Positions 10,761 through 24,703 of a stretch of DNA of 64,000 nt are shown one piece after another. Position 1 is the first letter of the stretch. Each line of letters begins with the position of its first letter. Origin of the DNA: Lingula anatina (Eukaryota; Brachiopoda; Lingulata; Lingulida; Lingulidae). The notes under the pieces were generated by a model that did not search any database, was not told the origin of the DNA, and worked only from the letters and a program-made list of their open reading frames with translations. The stretch lies in assembly GCF_001039355.2 (NCBI RefSeq), contig NW_019774247.1:140968-204967 (forward strand), given 5' to 3'. The position numbers were made by a program, and so were the translations under genes.

Positions 10761-12940
10761 ATATAGCTGAGAAGAGTGAAGGAAAATATTAAGTGGGGAG
10801 AAAGAGAGATCAATAAATTAATTAAATTGTTATGTAATATCAGTTTGGTTGTAGATTCAAATACTGGATCGTTTTTGGTTTGGTATGAATGCATCCTGAG
10901 GTATTGTTTATGTCTTCTTGCCCCAGTGCTCAAGATACTGAGGTCCTGGACACTCTCTTTTTTTCTAGCATTTTTTTTCTGCACAGTAGTAGTATAGTTA
11001 AATATTTACTAGTAAATATTTTGAACACTGTAGTATCACATTTTTAATTAACAGATTGATCTAATTAATTTTGGACAAATTTGATGGTCACATCGACTCA
11101 CATGCTTATTTACATGACAGTTATTGTATTATAACATTTTTACCAAACACTGTTAGTGTTTTAATTGTTGGTTAAAAAAAAAAAAAAAACTTGCAAAATT
11201 GAAGAGGGGATTTGACATTAAGTGATAGTGTAGCTTTAGAGTTATGCATCTTTGGCTACATTATCAAGTGCAAAATTACTGTAAAATATTAGATTAATTA
11301 ATGATTACAGAATGACAGCAAAATAAAAATTAAAAAGTCGTAATAACAATGAAAGCAATAAACATTGTAAATATTATTCACAAAATGTAAAAGTATAATG
11401 GTATGGTATGATATAAAGAGACCATTAAATAGGAAGGCAATTCTAATGGAGTTAACACTGTTTACTAATTGCTAGTATGAACGGCCTTTAGGTTTTTGTG
11501 TCTTTCTGTCTATTGATCATAAATAAGAGTTGGAGATGGGCCTTCATGGGGGGGCATACAGACATTTATTTTGTTGTATTGGGGAAAAGTGTGAGTGCTG
11601 CTCATATTTAAGTGCTTGGGGGTAGGGGGTTGGTTTAGTTTGTGTATGAGTGACAGTCAATTTTAAATTGCATATTTCATTTACTATATATATATTCGTG
11701 TTCCATTTCTCTTTGCTTATCTCATGATAGGGCAACTGTCCGTTATCTATTTTGTATATTTAAGCTGATAAAGCAAGGTTTAAAAACATATTGACTTTAT
11801 AAATGTATGTTATACGACAGTCACTTTCCGTAGCTCTCTACTGATTTTTTATATACAGGTATGTACAGTATATAATACTAGTAATTTCAAAGAAATGTGT
11901 GGAATGAAAGGGAGGGGGGGTGGGGGGGGGGGGAGAGCTGGGCAGGTTAAGAACATAATGGGTTTTTCACCCAATACACCTTTCCAGAGGATTGTAAATC
12001 AAATATGTCAAGGAGAAAACAATGCAAGTATACAACATGTATAGTATATTTAAAAGGAAATAAGCCAAGTCTGTTGTGTAATGATAAAGGCTTTAAATCT
12101 TTCATGTCTGTGCACTCAAGGCCTGTTTCACAAACAAAATTTGGATCGATTGTTGGTCTAAACATGAAGTCAAAAATTTGGTCGACTTTGAACCCAGGAT
12201 GAATTTTGTCTTTTTGTAGCAAAAAATGATGTCACATCAGTTTAAGACCAATAGTCTTTCTGATCTACTAGTATTTGACTACTGTCAGAGTTATGAGTAA
12301 AACTTAGTGTAAAAGTTGGGACTGAGTTTCTGTCTAAAGTTATGTTGTGACCAACCCGGCTTGTTTTGTCATAACATCCATACATTTAGTACTGCGGCTA
12401 TTCTATGAGGAAATGCATGCAAGAACAGATTAAATTTTCTTTCCTTTTGTTTATAATTTACAATACATCATTTAAAGGCATTATTTTTTCATTCATATTA
12501 GTATGATTGTCTCCTGAAATCCATTTACGGGGGTATGTATTTTGTACTTCAGGACACATAAGAATGGACATCATTGAAATTTTGAAGTTTATTTCAAGGT
12601 TGTTTATGATATGTTATTATTATGTATACATTCAGTACTGTGGGGCTGATAGTTTCAGTCACATCATTAAGTTATCTGTGTTCTGAATCTCAGGTGCACA
12701 TGATACATGTATGGTAATTGTCCAATAAATTTGTACAACAGATAAATGTCCTCTTTCCAAAACTATCTTAGGCATAATTTCAACAAGTTTTATTAGAAAA
12801 ATCAGAAAATATTCTGAACATAGACACCACAGAGTTTTGTGGGAACCTACATATTATGAAAATTGATCTGATAACATCTTTGGAAATATTAGGGTGTGTG
12901 AAATTTATGATGCACTACAGCATATCATCTCTCTCATCAG
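10761..12940. other. Intergenic or 5' region of the RhoGEF gene
   Basis: AT-rich sequence with poly-A at 11175 and a G-rich run at about 11909-11935. The reading frame of the first RhoGEF exon is open leftwards to 12856, but a good acceptor (ctctctcatcag, ending 12940) marks the exon edge. An upstream, probably non-coding first exon must therefore exist, and I cannot locate it. Confidence 0.5.
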
Positions 12941-12945
12941 GAAGT

Positions 12946-13313
12946 ATGTCAGAGGCGTCCAGTCACCCGTCCACACCTCCTCACTCCAGGCTGCGCTCTC
13001 GACGCAAGAACTACCAGTACGTCTCCCACTCCATACGCTCCAAAAACGTCTACCACGGAAAGCGCGCCAGTCCCATGTCTCCGCCTGGTCATGTGACCTC
13101 TCCGTCTCCAGGGGGATCCAAACCAGCACTGAAACCGAAACCAGGGAGAGTTAGTAATACGGTGGAGGGGATGGAGTTTAAGTTTGACCCTGTGTTTATT
13201 GCTAAGCTGAACCAAGCAGGACATGGTAATAGAGGAAATAAAAGGAATAGCAGGCCTCCCATCAGTCCCAAACCAAGGTATGGTAAAACTTTTTGTAAAA
13301 AAAAAATAATGAT

Positions 13314-13366
<53 letters not shown>

Positions 13367-13478
13367 TTTTGCTTCTTGTTACTGGCAAAAGGATACAGGG
13401 ATTTATGGGATATTGTGTAGGGAAGGGGCAAAACATTTTTTGGCCAATTCTGACCCCCTCCCTCCACTTCACCAAGTA

Positions 13479-13510
<32 letters not shown>

Positions 13511-16500
13511 ATAACAGAGGTATATGAACTTCAGAAGTAAGGTACTAGTAATGTGGGTCTCATTGTTATCAATGTTATCAATAATGTGGAGCTTAAGGGT
13601 GTAGGACGGACACTTAATTTGCCTTTTAAAAAGTGATGGATGGGTGGGGGGATAAGATATTCTTGGCTTTTGGATGAAATGATTGAAAATTAAAGGAATG
13701 GCTCTTTCCTGGTATGCTCCCCTGACTTTTTATGTACAGACACAGATGTGTCTGTACATATTGCCATCACCTGCGTCTGTCGTCGCCGATGCCGATGGCT
13801 ATGGCGATGCCGATGCCGATGCCGTGCACTTTCCTTGTAAACACGATAAGTGGAGGGCAGTTTTACTTTTGGGCTTTATATTTACAGAGCTGATGAATAT
13901 TCATAAAACGCAGGTCAAGTTCGAAAATCAGCATGATTGGGCCATTATTGTAGAAGTCATGCTTTTTTTCACTTTTCAGCATATTTCACATATTGGCATT
14001 TTCAAGGTGTGACTTTGAAGTTCTACATGCTTGAAGACCCATGCTAGTCACATTTTCTGAAAATCCATGATACGTATATTTTATTATTAAAAATTGACGG
14101 TCATTATGCTGTTAACCAATATGTAATATTGCATCAGAATAGAAGAAAACAATTATGGGTGCTGCTGCCATGATGACCATTATGGGAAAACCATGTTACT
14201 TATGATTGCCAAATGTTCAAAAAAGAAATGCAGGACTAAAATGCAGCCTGGGTTGGAAAAGTAGTCTAATTGGCTTCTTTTTCTGGAAGTTATACATTTT
14301 CAAAGTGTGAACTTGAACTCCCATGGGCCTGAAGCCTTATGCTTGTTACACGTTTTACTTACATTGGTATTACCTGTTGAGCATAATTAAAATTTGATGT
14401 TGAATTTGCAGTTTAACATAATGTACTTTTGCATCAGAATTGACAGTAGCCTATTTTGTGCATAGTTATTTCCTGCTTTTTGTCTGTACATTTGACAGCT
14501 TTGCTGCCTTGTTATATATTGCACAATGAAGTAAATATCAGGGGCATGCAGATTTAGATAAAAATACAATGCACAGACACACACTTTGTAACCTATAAAA
14601 ATTACATGTGACAATGCACTGACACTGTTATCTAGAATTTTGTTTTTATCAGGTGCTCCCAGTACTTCATTGCCATGCATAACAAGACTGAATATTTATC
14701 TATAGGTTGTGATTGTATAAGCTCTGAAAGATAATTGAAAAGAGTGTTATATTGCATGCTACTTTGTAAAGCTACTGCTTGAAATTATATCCTTTTTGTA
14801 TTGGGATGAGTTTTTCTTTTTTTTTTTTTTTAATTCTGTAATAGGTTATATTTACAGAATTTTGTTCACAAAAACATCTTCACAAAAGAAGGAGAAAAAA
14901 ATAAGTAGATCATTTTATACGTATCACTAAATTTAAACGTTTTTTTCCTTTCTAAAAGGAAACAATTTGATCCTTCACGCTTTCATGATGCAGTGCACTG
15001 GATACCAACAAACTTTTGATCAGTGACTCTTTGCAGTGACATGTTTTTGTATTCAGCCAGTACTTTGAGCCCTGATATTAATTCTCATTTCAGGCTACTC
15101 ACTGATAACAAATCTAACAATGCACAGGCAGACGGTGAAAAAAGATGCAGCATTACAGAGATTAAAGAAATGTTTGAGGGAGACTCTGCCAGGAGTTCGC
15201 TGGAAAGAATAAAGGAACAATTTGAGAGCAGGACCGCAGTAAACACTAAGAGCTCTGCAGCAAATCAAGGGATCTCTAATAGGTCCAGTGCTGGTCCCAA
15301 GCCTTCAGTTAGAAGAGGAAAAGTGGCATCGAAATCTTCTGACCCTGAAAAACCGAGGATAACGTCACCAGTGTCAGAGTTTAAAAATAAATTTCAAATG
15401 GCTTCTGTGTCAAATCAAGCACAACAAATCGTGAAACCTGCAGGTTCGGGTGATCAAGTTGGAGCTGTGTCAAATTCTACTGACTTACAAACTACACACA
15501 AGGAAGAAACACACGATTCGTTTTCTGGCATGAAAAGGGCTCCTGTTGCAAAGCCCAGGAACTCACTGCACAAGAAAGAACCCTTAACTCAGGCAAAACT
15601 AAATATATCTCTAGATCCCAAGCTTGTTGAAAAATTTCAGAGTCAGGAAAATAAAAGCAGTGCTGCAGCAGTGAGAGAAAAACCTGTTTTAAGACCTAAG
15701 CCAAATGGAAATGACATCAAAGCAAGAATAAGTGATTTTTCAAGAAGCAGTTCTGACAGTTCAGGAGCTTTTAATACTCAGAAAAACTCTTTGACAGATA
15801 TGGGAGATTGTTCTAGAAATCCTACAGTAAGCCAAGTTAGTCAGCTTAAAGAACAGTTTCTTCAGGGTGCTGCTCAAAAGCCTAACATTCCTACAAAGAC
15901 TAATGACATCACGTCTAAAAACGGTGGCATCACAACCAAAAATGGTGACATCACAACCAGAAACAGTGACATCACAACCAAAAACAATGACATCACAGCT
16001 CCACCTAGTCACCAACATTCCAGCCACTCACAAGACAAATCAAAAACAACTGCTCAACCAGCAAAGGAGAGCCGGAGAGACAGTGATAATAAAAGAGAAT
16101 CCAAAACATTCCATGTATTGCCAAAACCACACCAGGTGAATAGATCTCCCAGAGACAATAGCTATGCCTATGATGATGTGGTGTTGACATTCCCCACGAG
16201 GTCCAATCCTGAAGAGGTACAGTCCAGGAATGGGAGGTTACCCCTCACCATGGATAGAGAAAGGGCAGACAGTTGGTCAAGTGCATGTTCAGACGATGGG
16301 CGTCCCTTCACAGCCACTTTTGCCCCAGGAGGAAAGGACAGTGGTGAGTGATATTGTTGTATGTTTCATCATGAAGACTTGGACTGCTCCTGGTCCACCA
16401 TAAACTCATCATATTAGCTGGATGGATCTCACTCTGCGGGGCTTTCCACTTTCAATTTAATCAGCTTCATTGTCTGGCACACCATCTTGAGTTAAACTAT

Positions 16501-19500
16501 CGTTAGTTATCCCCAGCAGCTTAAGTGGGCCTTTAAGCCGCTTACACTGAATGCAATTTAGTAGTTTTATTGATCCATCTAGTAAGATGGGTTTTTAAGT
16601 GAACACACCCTTGTAGCCAACATTAACATCAGGTTATAGCGCTATTGTTTGAAGGTTGGAATACTTCCTTGAAGATGGGTAGAAATAATAATAATTTTGA
16701 GCTGTCTTGAGAGGTCCTGTTTTATGACAGTTTGTATTTTGGATATTTAAATACATTTATTTATTTTTTAAGGATCAGACAATCAGTCCCAAGAAGCAGA
16801 TGAAGGTTGGATTGATGAGGAGGTCATTGAAGAGAATACAACCATGCATATACTGCCTGTCACAAGGTAAGTTTATGCCCACTGTATTCAATGTGACAGT
16901 GCGTAAGGTGTGACATTGTGTTAGATGTGACAGTATATTAGCCATGCAAGTGTGTTAGATGTGACAGGGTGTTAGGCATGCTAGTGTGTTAGATGTTACA
17001 GTGTACTAAGTGTGATTTTGTATAAGGTGTGAAAACGTGTAAAGCATATGCTCGACAGCTTATAATTTCTTTAGCTGATGTTATCCCTTACATGATATTT
17101 GTAGACAGCTGTTTCCTTGCTGTAAAAGGTGAATGTGAGAAATTTTCTAATGAAACATTTCAATCAAAAACTTAGGCTCAAAGTTAGTGGAATGTGAAAT
17201 AGCAAATTCATGACTCAAGGTTTTGTTCTTTCCCCCTCTGCATCATTCTTTATCGATAAATTTATGCAGAATTTAACCATAATTTCCACACTTTGCATTT
17301 ACCACATGGATCTTTTGAATGCCTGCACTTAGCCATTACCAAATGTTTTTCTTTTGGAGATGATTTGTTTCTTATGCTGAATCAAGTAGCTGTTTCCAGA
17401 TGACTCACTGTGATATATATACCACACAAAGGGCATTTACACCAGCCTGTGATATTTTCATGGTTTAAACATGTAGGAAAACACATTTTGTAGTGTCATA
17501 AGTCGGGTTCATATTGGAGATAGGCCCGTTCTTCTCTCTACAGTGCCTTCAATATGGGCTGATGTCTAAGCAATAATTTACATTTTGTAGTGTCATATAT
17601 GTCGGGTTCATATTGGAGATAGGTCCATTCTTCTGTCTACAATGCCTTCAATATGGGCTGTTGAAGCAATGATCTATAGATATATCTGTGCACCAGGATC
17701 TTTTAATTACTAGTATTTAAATTTTGTCTAGAGCATTGGTGTGATTAGGCTAAGCATGCTGCCCTCATTGTTTATAATTAGAAGAAACAGTTGTCGGATT
17801 CACATTGAAAATAGGCTGATTCTCCCTGGGAAGTACCCATCACAGTGTTACATTTGTTTGATGCCCTAGTTATAGGTATCTGTGACCTTAATCACTATCT
17901 CTGTGATTTGTTTGATTAAGCTAAGTTCACAACTAAGGTTGCCGGTAAATATTTCATTTTTTTTTTTCTACTTCATCTTTTTGAGGGATATATATGCCAT
18001 GGGTATAGTTAGGTGATCTGTCTATAAAGAGCTTAGTTTAGTAATCTGATGATCCACAAAAGGTAATGAGATGGGACGTTCTGTTTTCAATGTGAACACT
18101 TACTAGTACTACTTAAGATGGTATCTACTCCAAAGGGTTGATATCCTGCTCTATTTTAACTGAATGTGGTTTTTATTCCTGTTTTAAATGTTTTTTACAT
18201 GTCATCAATGCTAAGCATGTGGTTAAGACATCTCCGCCTCGTCAATAATACAACTCACTTTTAAGTGCCCTGTTTCTTAAAGGTGAATTTCTATTCCGAA
18301 AAGTAAAGTACAGTTGTGAAGATGACATTTCATACCCCCTTTCCCACTGCACCTTTTGTGATGATGTTGAAACTTGGCTAGGCATATATATTTTGTGTAA
18401 TATATTGTCTGTGATTTCTTTGTCTTTGGATGAGAAAGACTTCCTTTACCTCACAGACAAAGCCCCAGATCTTTAAATGTAGGAAGTTTTTGACTCATTA
18501 TATGATATAGCTCATCTCTCATATCAAGATAAACTTTTTAAGAATGAAAGCAAATGCCCCCCCAAAAAAAAAAAAAAAAATCAAATGGTACCATATTTTC
18601 TTTCCCTTATCTCAACCAGATAATATTTTTTAAAACAAAGGGCTACATTTGCCCAACATTTGCCAGTTCATGCTGATGACAGTACTAGTAGTGTAAAATA
18701 CGCCAGTCTGTGTTGACAGTGAGTCATATGGAAGAAGTAGACTCTCATCTCATCATCACTCTGTGACACCGACCTGTTCTGGCCATAAATCTTGTCGCCA
18801 ATAATATAAGTGTCCCACTGATAAATTATAGTGGGGTTATCTAACTTGTAGTTTTTAAGAAAGGAAATAAATAATGGGGTTATCTAACGGTCATTTTATA
18901 AGGAAGGGCGAGAAGTGGGATAAATAACAGTGGAGTGGTAATCTTGTCTCTTGACTGGGCTGAGACACTATAATTTTCATGCAGTTGTATTAACTTACCT
19001 TGTGTTTATTTTGTATACAAGTGGTTATGCTGTATTTGTGTGTTGTTTACATATTAAACAGTGTGCTTTTTGGGTGAGATGCTGGTTTAACTGTTTTGTA
19101 TGCTCAGCATATAAACTGGAGTTCTTTCTTCCTTTTTGTATGTTGGTATTTTTTAAAAAGGCTTGACTGCTTGTTTGTCTGTGTGCTTGTGTTTTAGTGT
19201 GGTTTGTGTTACTTTCATGTCTTATATGTGTGTATGTGTTGTGCCATTTATATTCAATTTCAATTCAATTTATTTATGTACTGGTACATAGATTATCATG
19301 ACCTTGTACAATATAATATTTTACTAATGACAATACAGTTGGTTTGTATATGCATTGTTTATATGGGTGCATTTGTGATTGAGTGTGCATCAAGTTGAAC
19401 ATAATGGTTCTTGGATTGATGCATTTTGCTTACCCAAGTTTTGTGCCAAAACACATTTGACTATATTTGTATTTGCACCACTGAAATATTCATATTTTAA

Positions 19501-22500
19501 CACAGGAAAAAGAAATCAACCACCCTAAGAAGGCGTGTCTTGAAACAGCTCCATCTACAGTTCGAAAATATCAACCAGAGGCAAGCAGTCGTATGAGTGC
19601 TGTGAATGCTTTCTTTAACTTTTAATCATGATAGTTGCATTTAGATACGTTGTCACCTTTCTTTCAATCTTTTCAGCCTTGACAGTCACATTCCTGAGCA
19701 CATCTGTCAACTAATCACTTTTTTTTACTGGCAATGCCTAAAAGAAAGTGTTCTCAGCTATTAGAGTTTTGCCAAATATCTTGAGTATTAGTAAGCTGGT
19801 GGATTACATAACATCTGGGTGGTGTAAAATTGTCATAAGCATAAATTATGTGTTGAATCACTTCTCTGCATGACAAATGTTGTTGCTGAATTAAGCTTAT
19901 TAAAATGAAATTTGGCCCAGCACTGTTATTACTGATACTTACTTCATTTATTGTAGCAAACATTTCAAATGAACAGTTGGATATTTTTCATTGACATTAA
20001 AGACTGATACTTTTTTCGAATGAAGAAGACTGACTGTTCTCCCATTATAAAAAAATTCCTGTGAACGAAGGATATACTACACTATTTCTATGTCACAATT
20101 TACATATTCAAGAATTATGAAATTTAGAACTTCATTTATATTTGAACATTACATAAAGTCTCTCTGGAAATATTTTGATAGTAAGGCTGCAGAGAACATT
20201 TTTCCTGAATATTCTCTTTCTTATTATATCTCCACCAGATGTGTTGCTGCCACCCTGGTTTCACCATAATAGATAGAGCAGCTTTAGCCTGCTTGTTGGT
20301 CCAAAACCTCTAGAGTGAAAAAAAATGATGTACTTCAATTTTTTTTTACTTCCATAGTATAGCTCACTAGTTGCTTTGAGACATTAGTTCTGCTTTCTTT
20401 GAATAAATAGGTGCAGTGCTTTATCTTCATGGGCTTCTGCTGAATATTACAAAGTCAAAGTAAACCAGAAATTTCGGTTTAAAAATAAAATTTAGAAACA
20501 AGCTAGCTAGTAGTAGATGCTGATCACTTGTAGCTGAGAACACTTCAGAGTCTTGTTATTTTTCAGTTTTCCCCTGTACATATACAGCTGTATATATAAA
20601 GTTTCTTTAATATCACTTCTAACTACTACTTTCTCTCATCATAAGATACCATCTATGAGCTAATTTTTTGGACATCTCTAATAATTGTTACTACTGACAT
20701 TATTATGCTCACACAAAAACTGATGAATTATGATATTCAAAACATTTGAATACCATAATCAATTGGGATCGATGAAGCTGAAATAAATAAGTAGAAAGTG
20801 TTATCATTATAATTAGAATCATATAATAATGTTATTCATGTTGGAAATAACATTGTTTGAGTATCTGAAGATTGAGGATGTCGGCAGTATGAAATATAAG
20901 GGTGGTGTTTGAAGTCTATGAGAAATATAATAACTGTGTATCCATTTTAATAACCATGTCACGCAGTGGTATTATCTGAGATATTCCTTTGATAACATGC
21001 ACTTGAGGGATTTCATGCCCTAATTCTAATCTGATGAAGTACTGCACTTAGTCATGTACTCATACAGTCACCTTAAATCTAATTCCTTATTTTCCTGATC
21101 CCATGACATGTAAAATATCCATACAGTCATAACTTGATCTTTCCAATGGACAAAAATTATCAAATTTTCAGATACATAATTTCATAATCACAAAATTTAT
21201 ATTTAAAAAAGGCATTTGCAGTGCTTTTATTGCATAGATGAGAAATACAGAATACCCTCCTTTTTTATTTTATTGTCCTGCCACTCAATAGAAAATGTTC
21301 TAATTTTCAGGAATTGTGACTGAAAAAAATTCACAATATCCGCCCACAGAAAAGATCCAGTAATCACCCTATTCTCTGTTATTAACCTCTATATATTTTA
21401 AACAAAATTTATTCTTTCTTAATCTGATTTGAAAAGGTGATAAACAACAGCACTAAGGCAACAGGGACAGTAGCAGTTTAATACAACCTAGCACACCATT
21501 TATTTAAAGATTATTTAATTGAGTGAAACCGTTCCTTCTTGACCTTATCAGACTATTACACATTTCTGAGTGATGTTGTCATCAGGCTGAGACACCACTA
21601 AAGGGTGGCACTCAGAGTGCACTCAGCTCACACTTAATACTTTAACACCTATAATGTTGAGGTCATAGTCCACATTTCCAGTCATCTTGTGATGGTTTAA
21701 CTCTGAATGTTGTGTTTCGAGGTGCACTCTTCTGCCAGTAAATGGACTTATATTAAAGTCATGGGGACTCTTGCTGATTGCAATCAGAGTAAGATGTCTG
21801 TTATTCTGATTGCATTCAGCAAGTGTCCCTGCAGATTTAGTTTGAATTTCCTAGTATGATAGATTCATTGTGAACACACCTTAAGTTGATTCCGCTGTGA
21901 ACACACCTTAAGTTGATTCCGCTGTGAACACATCTTAAATATATCTGTTACAGTAGAATAAACTGTCATGTCACCGACTGATACCAAAACACCTCTCGTG
22001 CAGACATTTGTCCTTATTATAGGCTATGTATATAATAATTCAAAACAGTTTTTAAGAAAAACTGCTGAAGGCAAGGGATGTGTGAAATACATTTAGATGT
22101 GGAATTTGTACATATGTAGATTTATGCATTAAATTAAACATATTTTGGCTGACATGCAAGTATATGCCCTACCCTGAGCAGTAGGAAAAGTGAATTTATC
22201 TGATCTGTTAAATTGATGAAATGTGCATACTTCTGTTAGAAATAGTTACTGTATTGAAAAAGAGGCATTTGAAGAACCATCAGTTAAATTAATACTTCAT
22301 TGTTGGAAGAGTAATTATAATAGTGAATTAAATGTTATTATCTCATGAGTTATAAATAACTCTGGCTCGTAATATCAGGGCACACCTTATAATGTAGCTA
22401 TAATAAAAAAATTGCTCCAGGCCTTTATTTTGTATTCTCAGCTTCAATGATACAGTCAAATTAAAGTGCTTAAAGATAATGTTTAATTTGAATTGCTCAG

Positions 22501-24654
22501 TGTGTTAGTGCCAGTCAGGTAATGGAAAAGTAATACTAGTCTATATGCAAATGATTTTTGTAGCAACAATGATATTTTGTATTTTAGTAGTAACCATTTC
22601 TTTTATCAAAATTCTTTAATTGAAATAATGTATGAAGCACTATCTTGGGGAATTGCAATCAAGCTGCAATTAATTCCTGATTGTCCCCATTTTGAATTAG
22701 GTAAAATTGATGATAAGATTATTTCTTTTATTTCAGGATAATTAAGTTAATGATATATAACTGTTACAATTTTTTATCTTAAGTGATAAAAACACTAGTC
22801 TCACTTTTGGATCTTCAGAGACAAGCATGTGTAAATGCTCGTACTTATATTTTACAGAAAGCGAGCCTCATTAAATCGCCAGAGTACAAAAACCAGAGAG
22901 TGTCGTAGAAAGTCTCTGCCCCGACAGCGTTATTTCTCGGACCCACTGAAACATGCACAGAGCGAGACTGTGGTTGTCGAGGACATTTATGATGATAACG
23001 AAATTGTAAGTACTAGCCGTATCACATGTTTGGAAGGGAAGAGCCTCCATTTTAAGGTACTTCTACTCTTCATATGTAAAGAAAGTTTTAAAAAATTAGC
23101 TAAATTTATGGAAAGGAGGAGGTGGTTGCTTTTTAATTTTTGAGAAATGTCTCTCTGTATCTTCGGCTGCCATTGGGAGGGACTTGTATGATAATGAAAT
23201 CATAAGTACATGGATTGTTCATAGGAATTGTTATATTTAAGCATTGTCCTTACTAAAATACAATTTGACTGGTCAGTGAACTTTCACATGATTACTCTTC
23301 ACATTAATTCTTTAAGGTGGGTCTAGCAGTTGATGAGAAAGCAAACTTCTGATAATAGCTGTTTGATGCTGCTAACTCACTGCCATGCCTTCTTTTAATA
23401 TAAGATATCCCTGGCAGACAAAGTAAAATTAAGCTTCAGATGACCGGTATAATAATTAGTCCACTTAACATACCCCATTCCTTGTTTTTAGATGCCCACC
23501 TAACATACTCCATGCATTGTTTTTAGATACCCCAAGGTGAGGAGGAGTGGGAGTCGGCATCAGATGATGGATATGAAGAGATAGATGAGGAGGATGGTCC
23601 TGTAGAACTCACAGGATTTAAAAAACTGACAAGTTACGATGGACGCTCCGAAACCTCTGAGAGTCGCATTTCAGAGGAAATTGTACTGTTGCCAACCAGA
23701 AAAGAGACTGCTAAGGTGTCTCCAAAACTTATGTCAAAATTCAAGAGTAAAATTAATAAAGCAGCATCACATTTTACAATTGCTACAAAACATTTAAGGA
23801 AAGATTTGAAAATCAGCTCTGATGACTATAGCATTGGTATGGGCAAACAGAACAACAAACACCTCGAACATAGTCACAGTGTGGCTTGTCTTGACAGTTG
23901 GGAGGAGTCACATGAAGTGGTGCCACCTGAACAAAATAGTCCCATGATAATCGTACCACATAAAGGCCCCATATCGCCTCCCATACCTCGAAGAGTGGAA
24001 AAACCTAAACCAATTCCTGCGTCTAGAGGCAAACCACGCTCAGATTCTGATACGGATCAATACAACACATTCCAAGATTTCACTGCAGGATCTGCTTCTA
24101 GTGATATTTCTGGAAATTGTGACTCAAAGGACATCCCAGATATTACAGGGAGTCCCCCTGTACCTCCTCGACTCACCAAACCCAGAGGGGTTACCATGGC
24201 AACAGTGCATGGTCATCTTAATAACCAAGAAACTAGGTCAGTATTTTAACAGTATGATAGGGTTGTTATGATATAGCTTGATTATTTGAACATTAAATTA
24301 TATTGTTCTGATATTGTGTTTTTCATTTAATGTAAAGGGGTTTTCCTCAACCTTTGTTTCTTTTGTTCTTTCACTGTCTTTCAAAAAACATGCTTTATTT
24401 TAAAGTTGATTATTTTATAGAGCACATATTAGGCATTTTTGTGTAATATGGCTTCAAATAATTGTCAGTGTTTATTATTGTTCACATCTTAGAAATAGCC
24501 GTGCCCAGTCGTTTGATGTAGATTCCAGTCACCTGAAAGCCTCACATATCGGGGAGCAAGGCAAAGCAAGGTCTGCTGAGGATATAGCCACACAGTACGA
24601 CACTCGCCCTCCACCTCCTTTACCCAGGAGTGGTAAGTGACACATGCACACAAA

Positions 24655-24703
<49 letters not shown>

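Larger units (their letters stand above)
16344..22857 (+). other. Large RhoGEF introns
   Basis: Three introns separated by the 94-nt and 75-nt exons. Contents: a degenerate minisatellite of about 20 bp (gtgttagatgtgacag) at about 16890-17042; a 97-bp tandem duplication (17484-17580 and 17581-17673); and 2.5 copies of a 27-bp unit (gctgtgaacacaccttaagttgattcc) at about 21868-21937, beside an inverted pair of gattgcaatcag-like blocks. I see no nested gene. Confidence 0.6.

Noticed and set aside
15761-16139. Open frames on both strands opposite the RhoGEF 24-bp repeat
   Set aside because: A 24-bp repeat keeps all frames open; the RhoGEF frame alone joins its neighbours in phase.
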